Source: Polynucleobacter sp. IMCC 30228
GTDB taxonomy: Bacteria; Pseudomonadota; Gammaproteobacteria; Burkholderiales; Burkholderiaceae
Assembly: GCF_021395205.1 (NCBI RefSeq)
Contig: NZ_JAJVCS010000003.1
Span: forward strand, 1-64,000
Length of the DNA stretch: 64,000 nucleotides
Direction: 5' to 3'
Positions 44,573-55,166 of this stretch are shown here, piece after piece. Every line of letters begins with the position of its first letter. Position 1 is the first letter of the stretch. The translations under genes were made by a program, and so were the position numbers. The notes under the pieces are model-generated. The model was not told where the DNA came from and ran no database searches. It was given only the letters and a program-made list of their open reading frames with translations.

Positions 44573-45364
44573 ATGCCTACCGATACCGATTTACATATTT
44601 TAGTTTCCAATGATGATGGTTACTTAGCCCCAGGCTTACTTGCTCTGGTTAATGCTTTGCGTCCACTGGGGCGCATTACTGTGATTGCACCAGAGCAAAA
44701 TCACAGTGGCGCCTCGAATTCATTAACTTTATCGCGTCCCTTATCGATTCATCGCGTAGCGGGAGGTGAGCGTGATGGTTTCTTATTTATTAACGGCACT
44801 CCCACTGACTGTGTGCATATTGCTATGACCGGTTTTTTAGATCAGCGCCCCGATTTAGTTGTTTCGGGTATTAATCAGGGCGAAAATATGGGTGAAGACG
44901 TGCTCTATTCAGGCACGGTGGCAGCGGCAATTGAGGGGGTCATGTTTGGCGTGCCAGGAGTGGCATTTTCACAAATCGACCGTGGTTGGGCTCGTATTGA
45001 TGATGCAGCAGCGATTGCTAAAGATATTGTTACGCATTTATTGGCGAACCCGATTGGCTCTGAAAAAGGGATAGCAACCTTATTGAATGTGAATTTACCG
45101 AACCAAAGCTATGCCGATTTACAGCGCTGGCGAGTCACTCGCTTGGGGAACCGTCATCACTCTGAGCCCGTAGTAGTGCAAAAAAATCCTCGTGAAGAAC
45201 TCATTTATTGGATTGGGGCAGCCGGTGTGGCTAAAGATGCCTCGGCAGGTACTGACTTTAGTGCAATTGCCGATGGCTGTGTTTCACTAACACCGATGCA
45301 GCTTGATTTAACTCACCACGCCCGCTTAGCAGCGATGCGTGCCAACGGCTGGGATCGGGGTTGA
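44573..45364 (+). CDS. surE: 5'-nucleotidase SurE
   Basis: 263-residue survival protein, a metal-dependent nucleotidase of stationary phase. Acidic metal motif SNDDG at about residues 12-16, GASNSLT near 45, [11 protein letters not shown] near 83, and [22 protein letters not shown] near 101-122. It overlaps pcm by four bases, the conserved surE-pcm-nlpD order linked to stationary-phase survival. Confidence 0.96.
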   Translation: MPTDTDLHILVSNDDGYLAPGLLALVNALRPLGRITVIAPEQNHSGASNSLTLSRPLSIHRVAGGERDGFLFINGTPTDCVHIAMTGFLDQRPDLVVSGINQGENMGEDVLYSGTVAAAIEGVMFGVPGVAFSQIDRGWARIDDAAAIAKDIVTHLLANPIGSEKGIATLLNVNLPNQSYADLQRWRVTRLGNRHHSEPVVVQKNPREELIYWIGAAGVAKDASAGTDFSAIADGCVSLTPMQLDLTHHARLAAMRANGWDRG

Positions 45365-46014
45365 AGGCGACTTCACGGCATGCTGGTCACCGCCAAGCAC
45401 TTGCCGATAAAGTTGCCGCTAGTGGGGTAAAGCACCTGAAAACCCTTGAAGCTATTGCTACGGTGCCACGACATGCCTTTATGGATGCGGGTCTACATGC
45501 GCAAGCGTATGAAGATTCCGCCATACCCATTGGTCATCAGCAAACCATTTCTAAGCCATCAGTGGTGGCACGCATGATTGAGCTTTTACATAAAAACAAA
45601 CATCCCCTAGGCAAGGTACTAGAAATTGGCACGGGTTGTGGTTATCAAGCTGCGATCTTGAGTTTGTTAGCTACAGAAGTGTATTCAATTGAACGGATAC
45701 GACCTTTGCATGATTTAGCTCGGGCGAAGTTACGACCCTTTCGGATTAATAATTTACGCCTCATATACGGCGATGGCATTTTGGGCCTGCCCCAAGCTGC
45801 ACCCTTTGATGCCATTATTTTGGCAGCCGCAGGGCTCGGTATTCCCGATGCTTTATTAGATCAATTGGCGATTGGCGGGCGCTTAATTGCCCCAGTAGCC
45901 CGCAATGCCAATCTGCAGCAGTTATTACTGATTGAACGAGTTAGCTCGCAACGCTATCAAAGAACCGCCTTTGACGAGGTCTTTTTTGTCCCTTTACAAT
46001 CGGGGGTGATATGA
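45361..46014 (+). CDS. pcm: Protein-L-isoaspartate O-methyltransferase
   Basis: 217-residue SAM-dependent repair enzyme that methylates isoaspartyl residues in aged proteins. SAM motif I reads [15 protein letters not shown] near residue 91; the [19 protein letters not shown] segment near 58 is the substrate-side family signature. TTG start within the surE stop (TTGA) and ATGA overlap with nlpD. Confidence 0.94.
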   Translation: MKATSRHAGHRQALADKVAASGVKHLKTLEAIATVPRHAFMDAGLHAQAYEDSAIPIGHQQTISKPSVVARMIELLHKNKHPLGKVLEIGTGCGYQAAILSLLATEVYSIERIRPLHDLARAKLRPFRINNLRLIYGDGILGLPQAAPFDAIILAAAGLGIPDALLDQLAIGGRLIAPVARNANLQQLLLIERVSSQRYQRTAFDEVFFVPLQSGVI

Positions 46015-46892
46015 AACGATTGATTGTTAAACCATTATTTTCTGTAGATTTAAAGCGCGCTTTAGCCTCAACTGCACCGCTAGCAATTACTTTGGCAGTG
46101 GGTTTGGCTTTAGCTGGCTGTTCTACGCCCCGTACAAAGCCTGCGCCCATTAACGATCGTAATGCGAGCATTTCCTCTGCAATGGCTAATGAACCAACCC
46201 CTCCTGGTTATTATCGGGTGAAGCGAGGCGATACCCTGTTGCGCATTTCTTTAGATCATGGTCAATCGTATAAAGATATTGCGCTTTGGAATAATTTAAG
46301 CGACCCGAATCAAATTGAAGTGGATCAACTTTTATTAATTAAATCACCTACTGCTAGTAAATCAGCTAGTGCAGCGAGTGCAGCGAGTAAAAAATTACCT
46401 GCTGGTGAAAGTGTAGTTGGAGGCACTGGTGCCGCTAAGACTGCTGCTTTAAAACCCGATACTACCAAGACTGAGACCATAAAAACTGACCCCCTGAAGA
46501 GTGATGCCAGTAGTTCTCCAGTTGCCGAGCCAGGTATTCGCTTATCTTGGCCAGCGCAAGGTAAGGTAGTAGAAGAATTTAGTGAAGGCAAAAATAAAGG
46601 GATAGATATTGCCGGCAAGTTAGGCGAGCCAGTTCAATCGGCTGCAGATGGTAAGGTCGTGTATGCCGGCAATAGTCTGCGAGGTTATGGTAATTTGGTC
46701 ATTGTGAAGCATGACAATACCTATTTAACGGCCTATGCGTATAACAAGAGCTTGTTAGTGAAAGAGGGCGATAGCGTACGCAAAGGGCAAAAAATTGCTG
46801 AAATGGGTGATACGGATACCAATGCAGTGAAGTTGCATTTTGAAGTACGCGTGAATGGTAAGCCGGTTAATCCAATGCAATTTTTACAATAA
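46011..46892 (+). CDS. nlpD: NlpD-like LysM/M23 lipoprotein, probable amidase activator
   Basis: 293-residue envelope lipoprotein. Lipobox LAGC gives Cys37; a LysM domain ([18 protein letters not shown], about residues 64-108) binds peptidoglycan; a low-complexity Ala/Ser/Lys/Thr linker follows; the C-terminal M23 domain starts near 180. The zinc-binding His of active peptidases is replaced in NKGIDIAG, and TAYAYN replaces the usual YxH, although LHFEVR is kept. This loss matches EnvC/NlpD activators of septal amidases rather than an active endopeptidase. Confidence 0.9.
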   Translation: MKRLIVKPLFSVDLKRALASTAPLAITLAVGLALAGCSTPRTKPAPINDRNASISSAMANEPTPPGYYRVKRGDTLLRISLDHGQSYKDIALWNNLSDPNQIEVDQLLLIKSPTASKSASAASAASKKLPAGESVVGGTGAAKTAALKPDTTKTETIKTDPLKSDASSSPVAEPGIRLSWPAQGKVVEEFSEGKNKGIDIAGKLGEPVQSAADGKVVYAGNSLRGYGNLVIVKHDNTYLTAYAYNKSLLVKEGDSVRKGQKIAEMGDTDTNAVKLHFEVRVNGKPVNPMQFLQ

Positions 46893-46904
46893 CTAGCTAT
46901 TTTC

Positions 46905-47735
46905 ATGCGTGTCGGTGCAACCGTTTTGGTCTTTGATATTGAGACTATTCCCGATGTGGCTGGTTTACGCCGTTTAGAAGAATACCCAACTACCATTGCT
47001 GATGCCGAGGTAGCACAGTTAGCGATGGCAGCACGAACTGTGAAAACGGGAAGTGATTTTCTACCGCTCTACTTACAACGAATTGTGGCGATTTCATGCG
47101 TGATTCGTCGTACCACTAAAGAAGGTTTACCGCAATTTAAAGTGGGATCTTTAGGCGAAGTGGGTGACGATGAGAAAACTTTAATTCAGGCGTTTTACGA
47201 TTTAATTGAAAAATATACGCCGCAATTAGTTTCATGGAATGGTAGCGGCTTTGATTTGCCGGTTTTGCATTACCGCGCCATGGTTCAGGAAGTGCAAGCC
47301 GCACGTTACTGGGAGATGGGCGAAAGCCAAGACAGCGATAGCCGCGACTTTAAATGGAATAACTATATTTCGCGGTATCACTTACGGCATCTTGACATGA
47401 TGGATATTTTGGCTAAATTTAATCCGCGCGCCAATGCACCGTTAGACAGCTTAGCAAAACTCTGTGGTTTTCCTGGAAAAATGGGCATGGATGGTAGCCA
47501 AGTTTGGGGCGCTTATCAAGAGGGTCGCTTACCTGAGATTCGCAGCTATTGCGAAACCGACGTCGTGAACACGTATTTAATGTATTGCCGCTTTCAATTA
47601 ATGCGAGGCGGTTTTTCTCCCGCAGAATATGCCGAAGAATTACGGTTTGTGCGCGCCTATTTACAAGAGGAATCGAAGCAGCCACACGGCGCAGCTTGGC
47701 AGGAATACCTTGCTGGTTTTGCGGATGCCGCTTAA
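46905..47735 (+). CDS. PolB-like 3'-5' exonuclease (DEDDy)
   Basis: 276-residue predicted exonuclease of the DNA polymerase B exo-like group. ExoI is VFDIETIPD near the N-terminus, ExoII is SWNGSGFDLPVL near residue 108, and ExoIII is YCETDVVNTYLMY near 215, giving the DEDD acids with the Tyr variant. No polymerase domain follows, so it acts as a separate nuclease. It is followed 11 nt later by rlmD. Confidence 0.85.
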   Translation: MRVGATVLVFDIETIPDVAGLRRLEEYPTTIADAEVAQLAMAARTVKTGSDFLPLYLQRIVAISCVIRRTTKEGLPQFKVGSLGEVGDDEKTLIQAFYDLIEKYTPQLVSWNGSGFDLPVLHYRAMVQEVQAARYWEMGESQDSDSRDFKWNNYISRYHLRHLDMMDILAKFNPRANAPLDSLAKLCGFPGKMGMDGSQVWGAYQEGRLPEIRSYCETDVVNTYLMYCRFQLMRGGFSPAEYAEELRFVRAYLQEESKQPHGAAWQEYLAGFADAA

Positions 47736-47746
47736 GTGCTTGCGGC

Positions 47747-49180
47747 ATGTCTGAGCTAGTGAGTGAGCCAATTTGGATTGAATCACTTGATTTAGAAGCG
47801 CAGGGCATTGCCAGGCTGCCACCCGCACTAGATGCGCCTGCTGGCGAAGCTGGCAAGGTGCTATTTATTCGTGGCGCATTGCCAACCGAATTGGTTAGCT
47901 ATCAAATTACCCGTGATAAAGCCCGCTTTGCCAAGGCCAAAGTCATCCACATCCTCAAGCCCGCGGTATTTCGGACTCAGCCGCGTTGCGCAGCCTTTGG
48001 AATTTGCGGGGGCTGTAGCATGCAGCACCTTGATATGGCTGCACAAATTGCGATGAAGCAAAGAGTCTTAGAGGATGATCTCTGGCATCTTGCCCGTGCT
48101 AAACCAGCAGAAATACTTCGCCCCTTAAATGGACCAAATTGGGCTTACCGGCAACGGGCGCGTTTAAGTGTAGTGAATCGCTCGATTAAAAAAGGTACTG
48201 CCCTAGTGGGCTTTCATGAATTCAATAGCGGGTATGTGGCCGACATGCTAGCTTGTGAAATATTGCCCCCGCCGGTTTCGGCTTTATTACTTCCTTTGCG
48301 GGATTTGGTGAACGCACTCTCGATTCCCGATGAAATTGCGCAATTTGAATTAGCAGTAGGTGAGGGTAATACCACCAATGCATTTCAGCCGGTAACAGTT
48401 TTGGTGATGCGCCACATGGTGCCACTGAGTTCTGCTGATCTTGACCTGGTGCGCATCTTTGCCGAGCGACACTCCGTATGGATGTGGTTACAAGCTGGCG
48501 GCATCGATACTGCCAAACCATTTCATCCTACTGAGGGTGGCTTAAGTTATCGACTACCCGAATTTGGGCTTGAAATGCCTTTCTTACCCACTGACTTCAC
48601 CCAAGTGAATCATGCGATGAATCGTGCTTTAGTAGGCCTGGCAATGCGCTTGTTGGCACCACAAGCCCATGAACGAATACTGGACTTATTTTGTGGCATC
48701 GGTAATTTCACTTTACCCTTAGCGCGTTTAGCCAAAGCAGTTTTGGGGATTGAGGGTAACAACGCCTTAACTCTGCGAGCGCATAGTAATGCAAAACATA
48801 ATGGGTTGGCTGATATGGCCCAGTTTCAATTGGCCAATTTATTTACAGCTGATGCAGCGATGGTGCGTTCATGGGGGCCAGCAGACCGCTGGTTAATTGA
48901 TCCCCCTAGAGAGGGGGCGATGGCCCTGTGCCAAGCCTTAGGAGAGCTACAAAAGAATTGCCTCGCCGGCGATGCTACCGCCTTATCCTTTCTACCCAAA
49001 CGTATTGTTTACGTCTCTTGCAATCCGAAGACGCTAGCGCGCGATACTGCAATCCTCTTGGGCGAAGCTGGCTACGAGTTGACTAAGGCTGGCATCGTGA
49101 ATATGTTTCCTCACACTTCACATATTGAATCGATTGCGGTGTTTGAGCGTTTACCCATTGATCATCCTTACTATCCTTAG
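47747..49180 (+). CDS. rlmD: 23S rRNA (uracil-1939-C5)-methyltransferase RlmD
   Basis: 477-residue methyltransferase with a TRAM-like N-terminus and a 4Fe-4S site (Cys81, Cys87, Cys90, plus a later Cys such as that in LACEIL). SAM and catalytic motifs follow: TQVNHAMN, LDLFCGIGNFTLPLA, DPPREGA, and YVSCNPKT with catalytic Cys425. ATG 47747 gives the normal MSELVSEPIWIESLD opening; the frame is open much further upstream but overlaps the exonuclease gene. Length is slightly above the E. coli enzyme. Confidence 0.94.
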   Translation: MSELVSEPIWIESLDLEAQGIARLPPALDAPAGEAGKVLFIRGALPTELVSYQITRDKARFAKAKVIHILKPAVFRTQPRCAAFGICGGCSMQHLDMAAQIAMKQRVLEDDLWHLARAKPAEILRPLNGPNWAYRQRARLSVVNRSIKKGTALVGFHEFNSGYVADMLACEILPPPVSALLLPLRDLVNALSIPDEIAQFELAVGEGNTTNAFQPVTVLVMRHMVPLSSADLDLVRIFAERHSVWMWLQAGGIDTAKPFHPTEGGLSYRLPEFGLEMPFLPTDFTQVNHAMNRALVGLAMRLLAPQAHERILDLFCGIGNFTLPLARLAKAVLGIEGNNALTLRAHSNAKHNGLADMAQFQLANLFTADAAMVRSWGPADRWLIDPPREGAMALCQALGELQKNCLAGDATALSFLPKRIVYVSCNPKTLARDTAILLGEAGYELTKAGIVNMFPHTSHIESIAVFERLPIDHPYYP

Positions 49181-49275
49181 CTGAACTATTAGCACAATGT
49201 AATCCTCAAGCTAAGCGGTCTAAGGAGGATGATGAATGGATTAATGCTCGGCGAATCGGACGTGAGATCATGTGA
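49175..49275 (+). pseudogene. MazE-like antitoxin, C-terminal remnant
   Basis: A frame without a start, overlapping the rlmD stop, reads LAELLAQCNPQAKRSKEDDE followed by WINARRIGREIM and a TGA at 49273-49275. The LLAQC...W...GREI pattern is the tail of MazE/AbrB-type antitoxins. The DNA-binding N-terminal half is gone, so it is a fragment left by deletion against rlmD. Confidence 0.6.
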
Positions 49276-49415
49276 TGAATCGTGGAGATGTAAAGATCTT
49301 CAAAAGAGCTATTAGCCGCAAAGGGTATCTTAATTTGGCACCTAGGGATTACCTTATACGACCGAACTTTTTACTTCAATCTATTCCTGTACTATATGTT
49401 TGGGGTACTTATTAA
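49275..49415 (+). pseudogene. MazF-like toxin, decayed remnant
   Basis: A 46-codon frame starts on the last base of the antitoxin stop (TGATG), as in intact MazEF pairs, and begins MNRGDV, the usual MazF opening. A later RPNFLLQSIPVLYVW stretch resembles the MazF segment RPALVIQSD...SVTV. The middle does not match and the frame stops at less than half the normal length of about 110 residues, so the toxin is probably inactive. Confidence 0.5.
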
Positions 49416-49450
49416 AAATAGAGACACTTAAAAATAAAAAAGAGGAAATA

Positions 49451-51151
49451 GTGAAAAATAAAAACTATAATTTTGCATCTTTTACGCGCCGTCAATTTGT
49501 GCAAACAACTGGATTAACTGCCTTGGCAGCTTCTTTTCCAGGCATTTCTTTCGGCCAATCAGCCACCAAAGGATCTCTCGCTAAGTCTTCAAAAGGAATG
49601 GTTACTAGCCCACATGAGTTGGCAACTCAAGCAGGATTGAATGTACTTCAATCTGGCGGCAATGCAATTGAAGCTGTGATAGCCATTTCCTCATGTCTTT
49701 CTGTCACTTATCCCCATTTTTCTGGATACGGCGGAGATGCTTTTGTAATTATTAGCGATGCTAATGGTAAGGCGCAAACTATTTCTGGTATTGGTCAAGC
49801 CCCACAAGATATCAATGGCTATTCGGGAAGTATTCCATTTCGTGGGCCAAAGTCGATGCTTACAAGCGCAGCGTATGTTGATACTTTAGGCAAGGCTTAT
49901 GAGATTAGTAAAAAAGATCTTAAAGGTCAGAAATCTTGGGCTTCCTTATTGTCACCAGCGATTAAGCTGGCTAAAGATGGTTTTCCAGTCTCAGAGTCAG
50001 AAGTTTTTTGGTTAAATTTTCGCCTAAAAGAAATGGGGACACTTCCTGGGGTTGAGAGCGGCTTCTTGATAGATGGTAAGGTGCCCACAGTTGGTCAAAT
50101 TTTTAAGCAAGCAAAGCTCGCTAAGACAATCGAGATGATTGCAGAGTATGGCCCGCGTGATTTTTATGAGGGGAAGCTAGCTGCTATTTTGGCAAAGGGC
50201 TTAAAGGATGTGGGATCCCCAATAACTGCAAAAGATTTAGCATTAACACAAGCTCAAATTGAGCCACCCCTTAGCGTCCAGTATCGAGGTGGAACTTTAT
50301 TAGCAAATCAGCCGCCGACTCAGGGAATAACAACCTTAGAAATAATGGGTATCTTAGAGCGTTTTGACCTTTCAAAAATTCCAGAAGGGAGCCCTGATTA
50401 TTATCATCTCTTGGTTGAAGCTGTAAAGCTGGCCTTCATTGATCGAAATAAATTTGTAGCGGATCCTAAGTTTGTAGAAGTACCCAGTGGACGTTTATTA
50501 TCGTCTGCTTACTTAGATGCGCAAGCCAAAAAAATTAAAATGAATGCTGCAATGCCTTGGCCTTATGTATATAAAACCGGTGACACTGTTTTTCTTGCAG
50601 CAGTAGATGCACAGGGCAATTGCGCCTCAATGTTAACCACTATTTATTATGATTGGGGTAGCGGCATGCAGGTTGGGGATACGGGTATGATTTGGCACAA
50701 CCGTGGCGCATCATTTTCCTTGGATCCAAAATCCTTAAATCGTCTCGAGCCTGGAAAGAGACCATTCCATACTTTAAATCCAGGTATGTACATGAAAAAT
50801 GGCAAGCCAAATATTCTGTATGGCACTCAAGGTGCTGATGGACAGCCGCAAACTTTAGCTGCTGTGCTTACACGTTTGATTGATTACAAAATGGATCCTT
50901 TAACTGCATTAGCTAAACCTCGTTTTTTATTGGGAAAAACTTTCTCTGATACTAGAGATTCCTTAAAGTTGGAACAAGATGCCGGGGATGCAGTTTTTGT
51001 AGAATTGGGTAAGCGTGGTCACGAAATGAGTGTAATAACAGCTCAAAGCCCCTTAGCAGGACATCCAGGTGCAATCGTCATTGATCAGCAGGCTAAACAA
51101 ATAAGTGGTGCACATGATCCAAGAAGTGATGGAAGGGCACTAGGCTTATAG
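49451..51151 (+). CDS. ggt: Gamma-glutamyltranspeptidase family protein, Tat-exported
   Basis: 566-residue Ntn-hydrolase proenzyme that would cleave gamma-glutamyl or related amides in the periplasm. Twin-arginine signal FTRRQFVQTTG near residue 9. The autocleavage/nucleophile Thr is Thr379 in GDTVFLAAVDAQGN, aligning with TTHYSVVD of the E. coli enzyme. The large-subunit GYGGDAFVII and small-subunit GSGMQVGDTGMIWHNRG segments match. The start is GTG 49451 with AGAGGA upstream; TTG 49400 would lie inside the toxin remnant. Some relatives are acylases rather than transpeptidases. Confidence 0.86.
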   Translation: MKNKNYNFASFTRRQFVQTTGLTALAASFPGISFGQSATKGSLAKSSKGMVTSPHELATQAGLNVLQSGGNAIEAVIAISSCLSVTYPHFSGYGGDAFVIISDANGKAQTISGIGQAPQDINGYSGSIPFRGPKSMLTSAAYVDTLGKAYEISKKDLKGQKSWASLLSPAIKLAKDGFPVSESEVFWLNFRLKEMGTLPGVESGFLIDGKVPTVGQIFKQAKLAKTIEMIAEYGPRDFYEGKLAAILAKGLKDVGSPITAKDLALTQAQIEPPLSVQYRGGTLLANQPPTQGITTLEIMGILERFDLSKIPEGSPDYYHLLVEAVKLAFIDRNKFVADPKFVEVPSGRLLSSAYLDAQAKKIKMNAAMPWPYVYKTGDTVFLAAVDAQGNCASMLTTIYYDWGSGMQVGDTGMIWHNRGASFSLDPKSLNRLEPGKRPFHTLNPGMYMKNGKPNILYGTQGADGQPQTLAAVLTRLIDYKMDPLTALAKPRFLLGKTFSDTRDSLKLEQDAGDAVFVELGKRGHEMSVITAQSPLAGHPGAIVIDQQAKQISGAHDPRSDGRALGL

Positions 51152-51228
51152 ACAAAGTAAACCTAGTTCATTATGAAGATAATAGACGTTAGGGAATTAT
51201 CAGCGTTTATTAAGATGATAGAAAGAAA

Positions 51229-51252
51229 AAAGCACCTTGAAAGGTGCTTTTT
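51229..51252. terminator. Bidirectional hairpin terminator
   Basis: AAGCACCTT and AAGGTGCTT pair around a 2-nt centre, with an A run before and a T run after. It lies between the convergent ggt (+) and BI-1/YccA-like (-) genes, and each strand has a U-tract. Confidence 0.88.
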
Positions 51253-51283
51253 AGTTGCTAGCGTAAGCAGTCGCTAATTGAGT

Positions 51284-51985
51284 CTAATCGCGCTGCCCAC
51301 CCATGATGCCAAATAAAGCCAGCAAGTTGGTGAAGACGTTATAGACATCAAGGTAGATGGCTAGAGTAGCCATTACATAGTTGGTTTCGCCGCCATTAAT
51401 AACGCGTTGCACATCAACCAAAATAAAGGCTGAGAAAATGGCAATTGCTAGAATCATCACCGTCAGCATGAGTGCAGGTAATTGCAACCAGATATTGGCC
51501 AAGGAAGCCACGATGAGGAGCAATACGCCAACCATGAGCCATTTGCCCATACCTTGGAAATCACTTTTGCTAACAGTTGCAATAGTTGCCATGGTGGCAA
51601 AAATTAAGGAAGTGCCGCCAAAGGCAAGCATGATTAAGGTAGCGCCATTGCTATAGCTGCTGAGGGTAAAGCCAATTAGGCCTGACAGCATGAGACCCAT
51701 AAAAAAGGTAAAGCCTAGCAGAAGCAAAACACCGATGCCAGTATCTTTATTCTTATTTATAGCCCAGAAGAAGCCAAAGGCAACTGCCATAAAGACGATG
51801 AAACCTAAGAAAGGACTACCAGCAAAAGGTACAAACCCCATTGCAACTCCCAACCAAGCGCCAATGACGGTAGGCACCATCGAGAGAGCAAGCAAAGCAT
51901 AGGTATTGCGCAAAACCCGGTTACGGATTTGCAGACTTGTTACAGAACCAGACTGTCCAAAGCCAAAAGAGTTTAAATCGCTCAT
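51284..51985 (-). CDS. Bax inhibitor-1/YccA family membrane protein
   Basis: 233-residue integral membrane protein with seven hydrophobic spans. The N-terminal NRVLRNTYALLALSMVPTVIGAWLG and the C-terminal FILVDVQRVINGGETNYVMATLAIYLDVYNVFTNLLALFG are the conserved ends of the family. In E. coli, YccA modulates FtsH, itself partnered by HflKC, whose genes lie about 9 kb away here. A GGGGTC sequence precedes the start on the minus strand. Confidence 0.92.
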   Translation of the reverse strand: MSDLNSFGFGQSGSVTSLQIRNRVLRNTYALLALSMVPTVIGAWLGVAMGFVPFAGSPFLGFIVFMAVAFGFFWAINKNKDTGIGVLLLLGFTFFMGLMLSGLIGFTLSSYSNGATLIMLAFGGTSLIFATMATIATVSKSDFQGMGKWLMVGVLLLIVASLANIWLQLPALMLTVMILAIAIFSAFILVDVQRVINGGETNYVMATLAIYLDVYNVFTNLLALFGIMGGQRD

Positions 51986-52274
51986 TGAGACCCCTTCATT
52001 GTTAAATTAACTAAGCCAAAAATTGGCTTGTGTATTAAGTATAGACAAAATAGGTTAATTTCAAGGGCTTTCGTAAAGATAGTACTGCTAAAGGGGTTAT
52101 CCCCTGTAAATTCAATCACTTAGCTAATTTACCCTTAAAGGTAAGATGGTCTAGGGATGTATAATTCTATGGGCGTTGCTAAGCGACGCAGCTTTCAGCA
52201 TCTGCAGCAAGGATGCCCTTTTTGGGGCTCTAACACTGCTTTTTACGATCTTTGATTCAGTACTGGAGTTATGC
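51986..52274. other. Divergent intergenic region between BI-1/YccA-like gene and ndk
   Basis: Holds both promoters. A TATAAT lies at 52160-52165 on the plus strand, about 110 nt before ndk, with only weak -35 candidates. A small GGGG-TTAT-CCCC hairpin occurs near 52093-52104. An upstream in-frame extension of ndk (from 52176) is open but unlike Ndk. No further gene was seen. Confidence 0.4.
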
Positions 52275-52700
52275 ATGGCAATGGAACGCACTTTATCTAT
52301 TATTAAACCCGACGCAGTAGCTAAAAACGTCATCGGGCAAATCTACGCGCGTTTTGAAGCGGCTAAGCTCAAAATAGTGGCCTCGAAAATGGCGCACTTA
52401 TCGCAATCGGAAGCTGAGCAGTTTTATGCTGTGCATAAAGAGCGGCCTTTCTTTAACGACTTAGTCAAGTTCATGATTTCTGGTCCGGTGATGATTCAAG
52501 TATTGCAAGGTGAAAACGCCATTGCAAAGAATCGTGAGTTAATGGGCGCGACTGATCCAAAGAAAGCTGATAAGGGCACGATTCGCGCCGACTTTGCTGA
52601 CAGTATTGATGCTAATTCAGTACATGGCTCTGATGCCCCTGAAACTGCTGCGGTAGAAATTGCCTTCTTTTTTCCTGGCATGACTATTTTTAATCGTTAA
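52275..52700 (+). CDS. ndk: Nucleoside diphosphate kinase
   Basis: 141-residue kinase that balances NTP pools by a phosphohistidine. [16 protein letters not shown] opening, phospho-acceptor His117 in [10 protein letters not shown], and [17 protein letters not shown] binding segment. ATG 52275 has GGAG six bases ahead; ATG 52281 is also possible. Heads the ndk-rlmN-ispG-hisS run. Confidence 0.96.
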   Translation: MAMERTLSIIKPDAVAKNVIGQIYARFEAAKLKIVASKMAHLSQSEAEQFYAVHKERPFFNDLVKFMISGPVMIQVLQGENAIAKNRELMGATDPKKADKGTIRADFADSIDANSVHGSDAPETAAVEIAFFFPGMTIFNR

Positions 52701-52701
52701 T

Positions 52702-53868
52702 GTGAATTCACCCCGCATCAATCTCTTAGATTTAGACGCCGAGGCAATGAAGGCGTACATTGTGGGTCTGCATGAAAAGCCATTTCGGGCAAAACAATTG
52801 CTGAATTGGGTGCATCAACGCGGCGTTGGCAATATTGCTCTCATGAGCGATTTAGCCAAGGGGTTTCGCCAGACTCTAAGCGAGCAGGCCGAAGTTTGTG
52901 CACTACCTGTTTTAAATGAAGCGCTAGCGACGGATGGCACCCGTAAATGGTTGCTAGATGTGGGCGGCAGTAATGCCGTAGAAATGGTGTTTATTCCTGA
53001 GGATGATCGCGGTACCTTATGTATTTCTTCGCAGGCAGGTTGCGCGGTGAATTGTTCTTTTTGTGCAACTGGGTATCAAGGTTTTTCGCGGAATTTAACC
53101 ACGGGTGAAATGATTGGCCAGCTTTGGTTTGCTGAGCATCATTTGCGCGCCGACCCTAACGCCATTAAACGCATTGAAGAATATCCCACTCCAGGTTATG
53201 TTCACGAGGGCAGAGTGGTATCAAACGTAGTCTTCATGGGTATGGGTGAGCCCCTCCTCAATTACGATAACGTCTTGCCGGCCTTACGTTTAATGTTAGA
53301 TGATCACGCATATGGTTTATCACGCCGTCGAGTGACCCTCTCAACTTCGGGGGTAGTGCCAATGATGGATCGCTTGGCACAGGATTGCCCAGTGGCTTTA
53401 GCCGTGTCTTTGCATGCGCCGAATGATGCCTTACGCGATCAGCTAGTGCCGCTGAATAAAAAATATCCCCTGAAAGAATTGCTAGCCGCTTGTGAGCGCT
53501 ATTTACCTTATGCACCGCGCGACTTTATTACCTTCGAATATTGCATGCTTAATGAAGTCAATGATCAAGATGCGCAGGCACGAGAGCTGGTGCAATTACT
53601 AAAAGGCATTCGTTGCAAAATCAATTTAATTCCGTTTAATCCTTTTCCTGAGTCGGGCTTAACTCGCTCTTCGCCGCAACGGATTTTTGCCTTTAGTAAT
53701 ATCTTGCAAGAAGCGGGCATGATTGCGACGGTGCGCAAAACCCGTGGTGATGACATTGCAGCTGCTTGCGGACAGCTCGCAGGCGATATTATTGACCGTA
53801 CTAAAGTTCGTGAGCGCACGGTTGATGCAGCACTGGGCGAGCAAACTGTGCAATGGTTGGAACGTTAA
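52702..53868 (+). CDS. rlmN: 23S rRNA/tRNA (adenine-C2)-methyltransferase RlmN
   Basis: 388-residue radical-SAM methyltransferase. The CX3CX2C cluster site is Cys114, Cys118 and Cys121; [16 protein letters not shown] and the SLHAPND segment follow; the C-terminal region near GCxR-like [14 protein letters not shown] holds the second catalytic Cys. GTG start one base after the ndk stop. Confidence 0.96.
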   Translation: MNSPRINLLDLDAEAMKAYIVGLHEKPFRAKQLLNWVHQRGVGNIALMSDLAKGFRQTLSEQAEVCALPVLNEALATDGTRKWLLDVGGSNAVEMVFIPEDDRGTLCISSQAGCAVNCSFCATGYQGFSRNLTTGEMIGQLWFAEHHLRADPNAIKRIEEYPTPGYVHEGRVVSNVVFMGMGEPLLNYDNVLPALRLMLDDHAYGLSRRRVTLSTSGVVPMMDRLAQDCPVALAVSLHAPNDALRDQLVPLNKKYPLKELLAACERYLPYAPRDFITFEYCMLNEVNDQDAQARELVQLLKGIRCKINLIPFNPFPESGLTRSSPQRIFAFSNILQEAGMIATVRKTRGDDIAAACGQLAGDIIDRTKVRERTVDAALGEQTVQWLER

Positions 53869-53885
53869 TTATTAACAGGATGGAT

Positions 53886-55157
53886 ATGCGTACTACTCCT
53901 GATTCTGCTTGTCTGCCCCTCGGCCCTGCGCCGCGGCGCAGTTCCTTGCAGGCAACCGTATCTTGGCAAGATGTACATGTTACCGTGGGCGGAGATGCAC
54001 CAGTGCGCGTGCAGTCAATGACTAATACCGATACGGTTGATGCACTTGGTACCGCGATTCAAGTAAAAGAATTGGCGCGTGCCGGTTCTGAATTAGTGCG
54101 TATTACGGTCAATACGCCTGAGGCTGCCGCAGCCGTGCCTTACGTGCGCGAAAAATTAGATGCGATGGGTATTTTTACCCCGCTGATTGGTGATTTTCAT
54201 TACAACGGCCACACTTTGCTAAACGATTTTCCAGCCTGTGCAGAGGCGTTATCAAAGTACCGCATTAATCCGGGTAATGTGGGTAAGGGCGCTAAACGCG
54301 ATCCGCAATTTGCCCAAATGATTGAAGTCGCTTGCCGTTATCACAAGCCAATTCGGATTGGCGTGAATTGGGGTAGCTTAGATCAAGCGCTGTTAGCCCA
54401 GATCATGGATGAAAATGCAATGCTTGCTGAGCCTAAAACAGCGCAAGCAGTGATGATTGAAGCTTTAATTCAGTCAGCCTTGCAATCGGCTACTAAGGCT
54501 GTTGAATTAGGTATGAGCCCAAATCAAATTATGTTGTCGTGCAAGGTGAGTGGTGTACAAGATTTAGTTGCGGTGTATCGCGATTTAGCCCGCCGCTGCA
54601 ATTATCCTTTGCATTTAGGTTTAACCGAGGCAGGCATGGGTAGTAAAGGGATTGTGGCTTCGACCGCGGCTTTAGGCATTTTGTTGCAAGAAGGGATTGG
54701 CGATACCATTCGGGTTTCACTGACACCTGACCCTGGTGCACCGCGCGAAAATGAAGTGATCGTGGCTCAGGAAATTTTACAAACCATGGGCTTACGGAAT
54801 TTCACGCCTATGGTCATTGCCTGTCCTGGTTGTGGGCGTACGACCAGTACGACTTTTCAAGAATTAGCAGCCCAAATTCAATCTTACTTGCGCCAACAAA
54901 TGCCAGTCTGGAAAAAATCGCATCCAGGAGTTGAAAATATGAATGTGGCGGTGATGGGTTGTATTGTGAATGGACCCGGTGAAAGCAAGCATGCCAATAT
55001 CGGTATTTCGTTGCCTGGCACTGGGGAAGCCCCTGCGGCACCAGTATTTGTTGATGGTGTCAAAGTGAAAACCTTACGTGGTACCGGTATTGCCGAAGAG
55101 TTTCAGGTGATTGTAGAAGACTATGTGAAGTCACACTATGGTAGCTCGGCAAGCTAA
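53886..55157 (+). CDS. ispG: (E)-4-hydroxy-3-methylbut-2-enyl-diphosphate synthase IspG
   Basis: 423-residue 4Fe-4S enzyme of the MEP isoprenoid pathway. [19 protein letters not shown] near the start, [13 protein letters not shown] with cluster Cys, and [25 protein letters not shown] near the C-terminus. Start 53886 is chosen for spacing to CAGGA; it overlaps nothing, whereas a start at 53853 overlaps rlmN. The insert relative to the 372-residue E. coli form is usual in betaproteobacteria. Confidence 0.95.
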   Translation: MRTTPDSACLPLGPAPRRSSLQATVSWQDVHVTVGGDAPVRVQSMTNTDTVDALGTAIQVKELARAGSELVRITVNTPEAAAAVPYVREKLDAMGIFTPLIGDFHYNGHTLLNDFPACAEALSKYRINPGNVGKGAKRDPQFAQMIEVACRYHKPIRIGVNWGSLDQALLAQIMDENAMLAEPKTAQAVMIEALIQSALQSATKAVELGMSPNQIMLSCKVSGVQDLVAVYRDLARRCNYPLHLGLTEAGMGSKGIVASTAALGILLQEGIGDTIRVSLTPDPGAPRENEVIVAQEILQTMGLRNFTPMVIACPGCGRTTSTTFQELAAQIQSYLRQQMPVWKKSHPGVENMNVAVMGCIVNGPGESKHANIGISLPGTGEAPAAPVFVDGVKVKTLRGTGIAEEFQVIVEDYVKSHYGSSAS

Positions 55158-55166
55158 TTACGTAAA

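Noticed and set aside
46011-46892. Active M23 endopeptidase
   Set aside because: Catalytic zinc-ligand positions are substituted, so an amidase activator is more likely.
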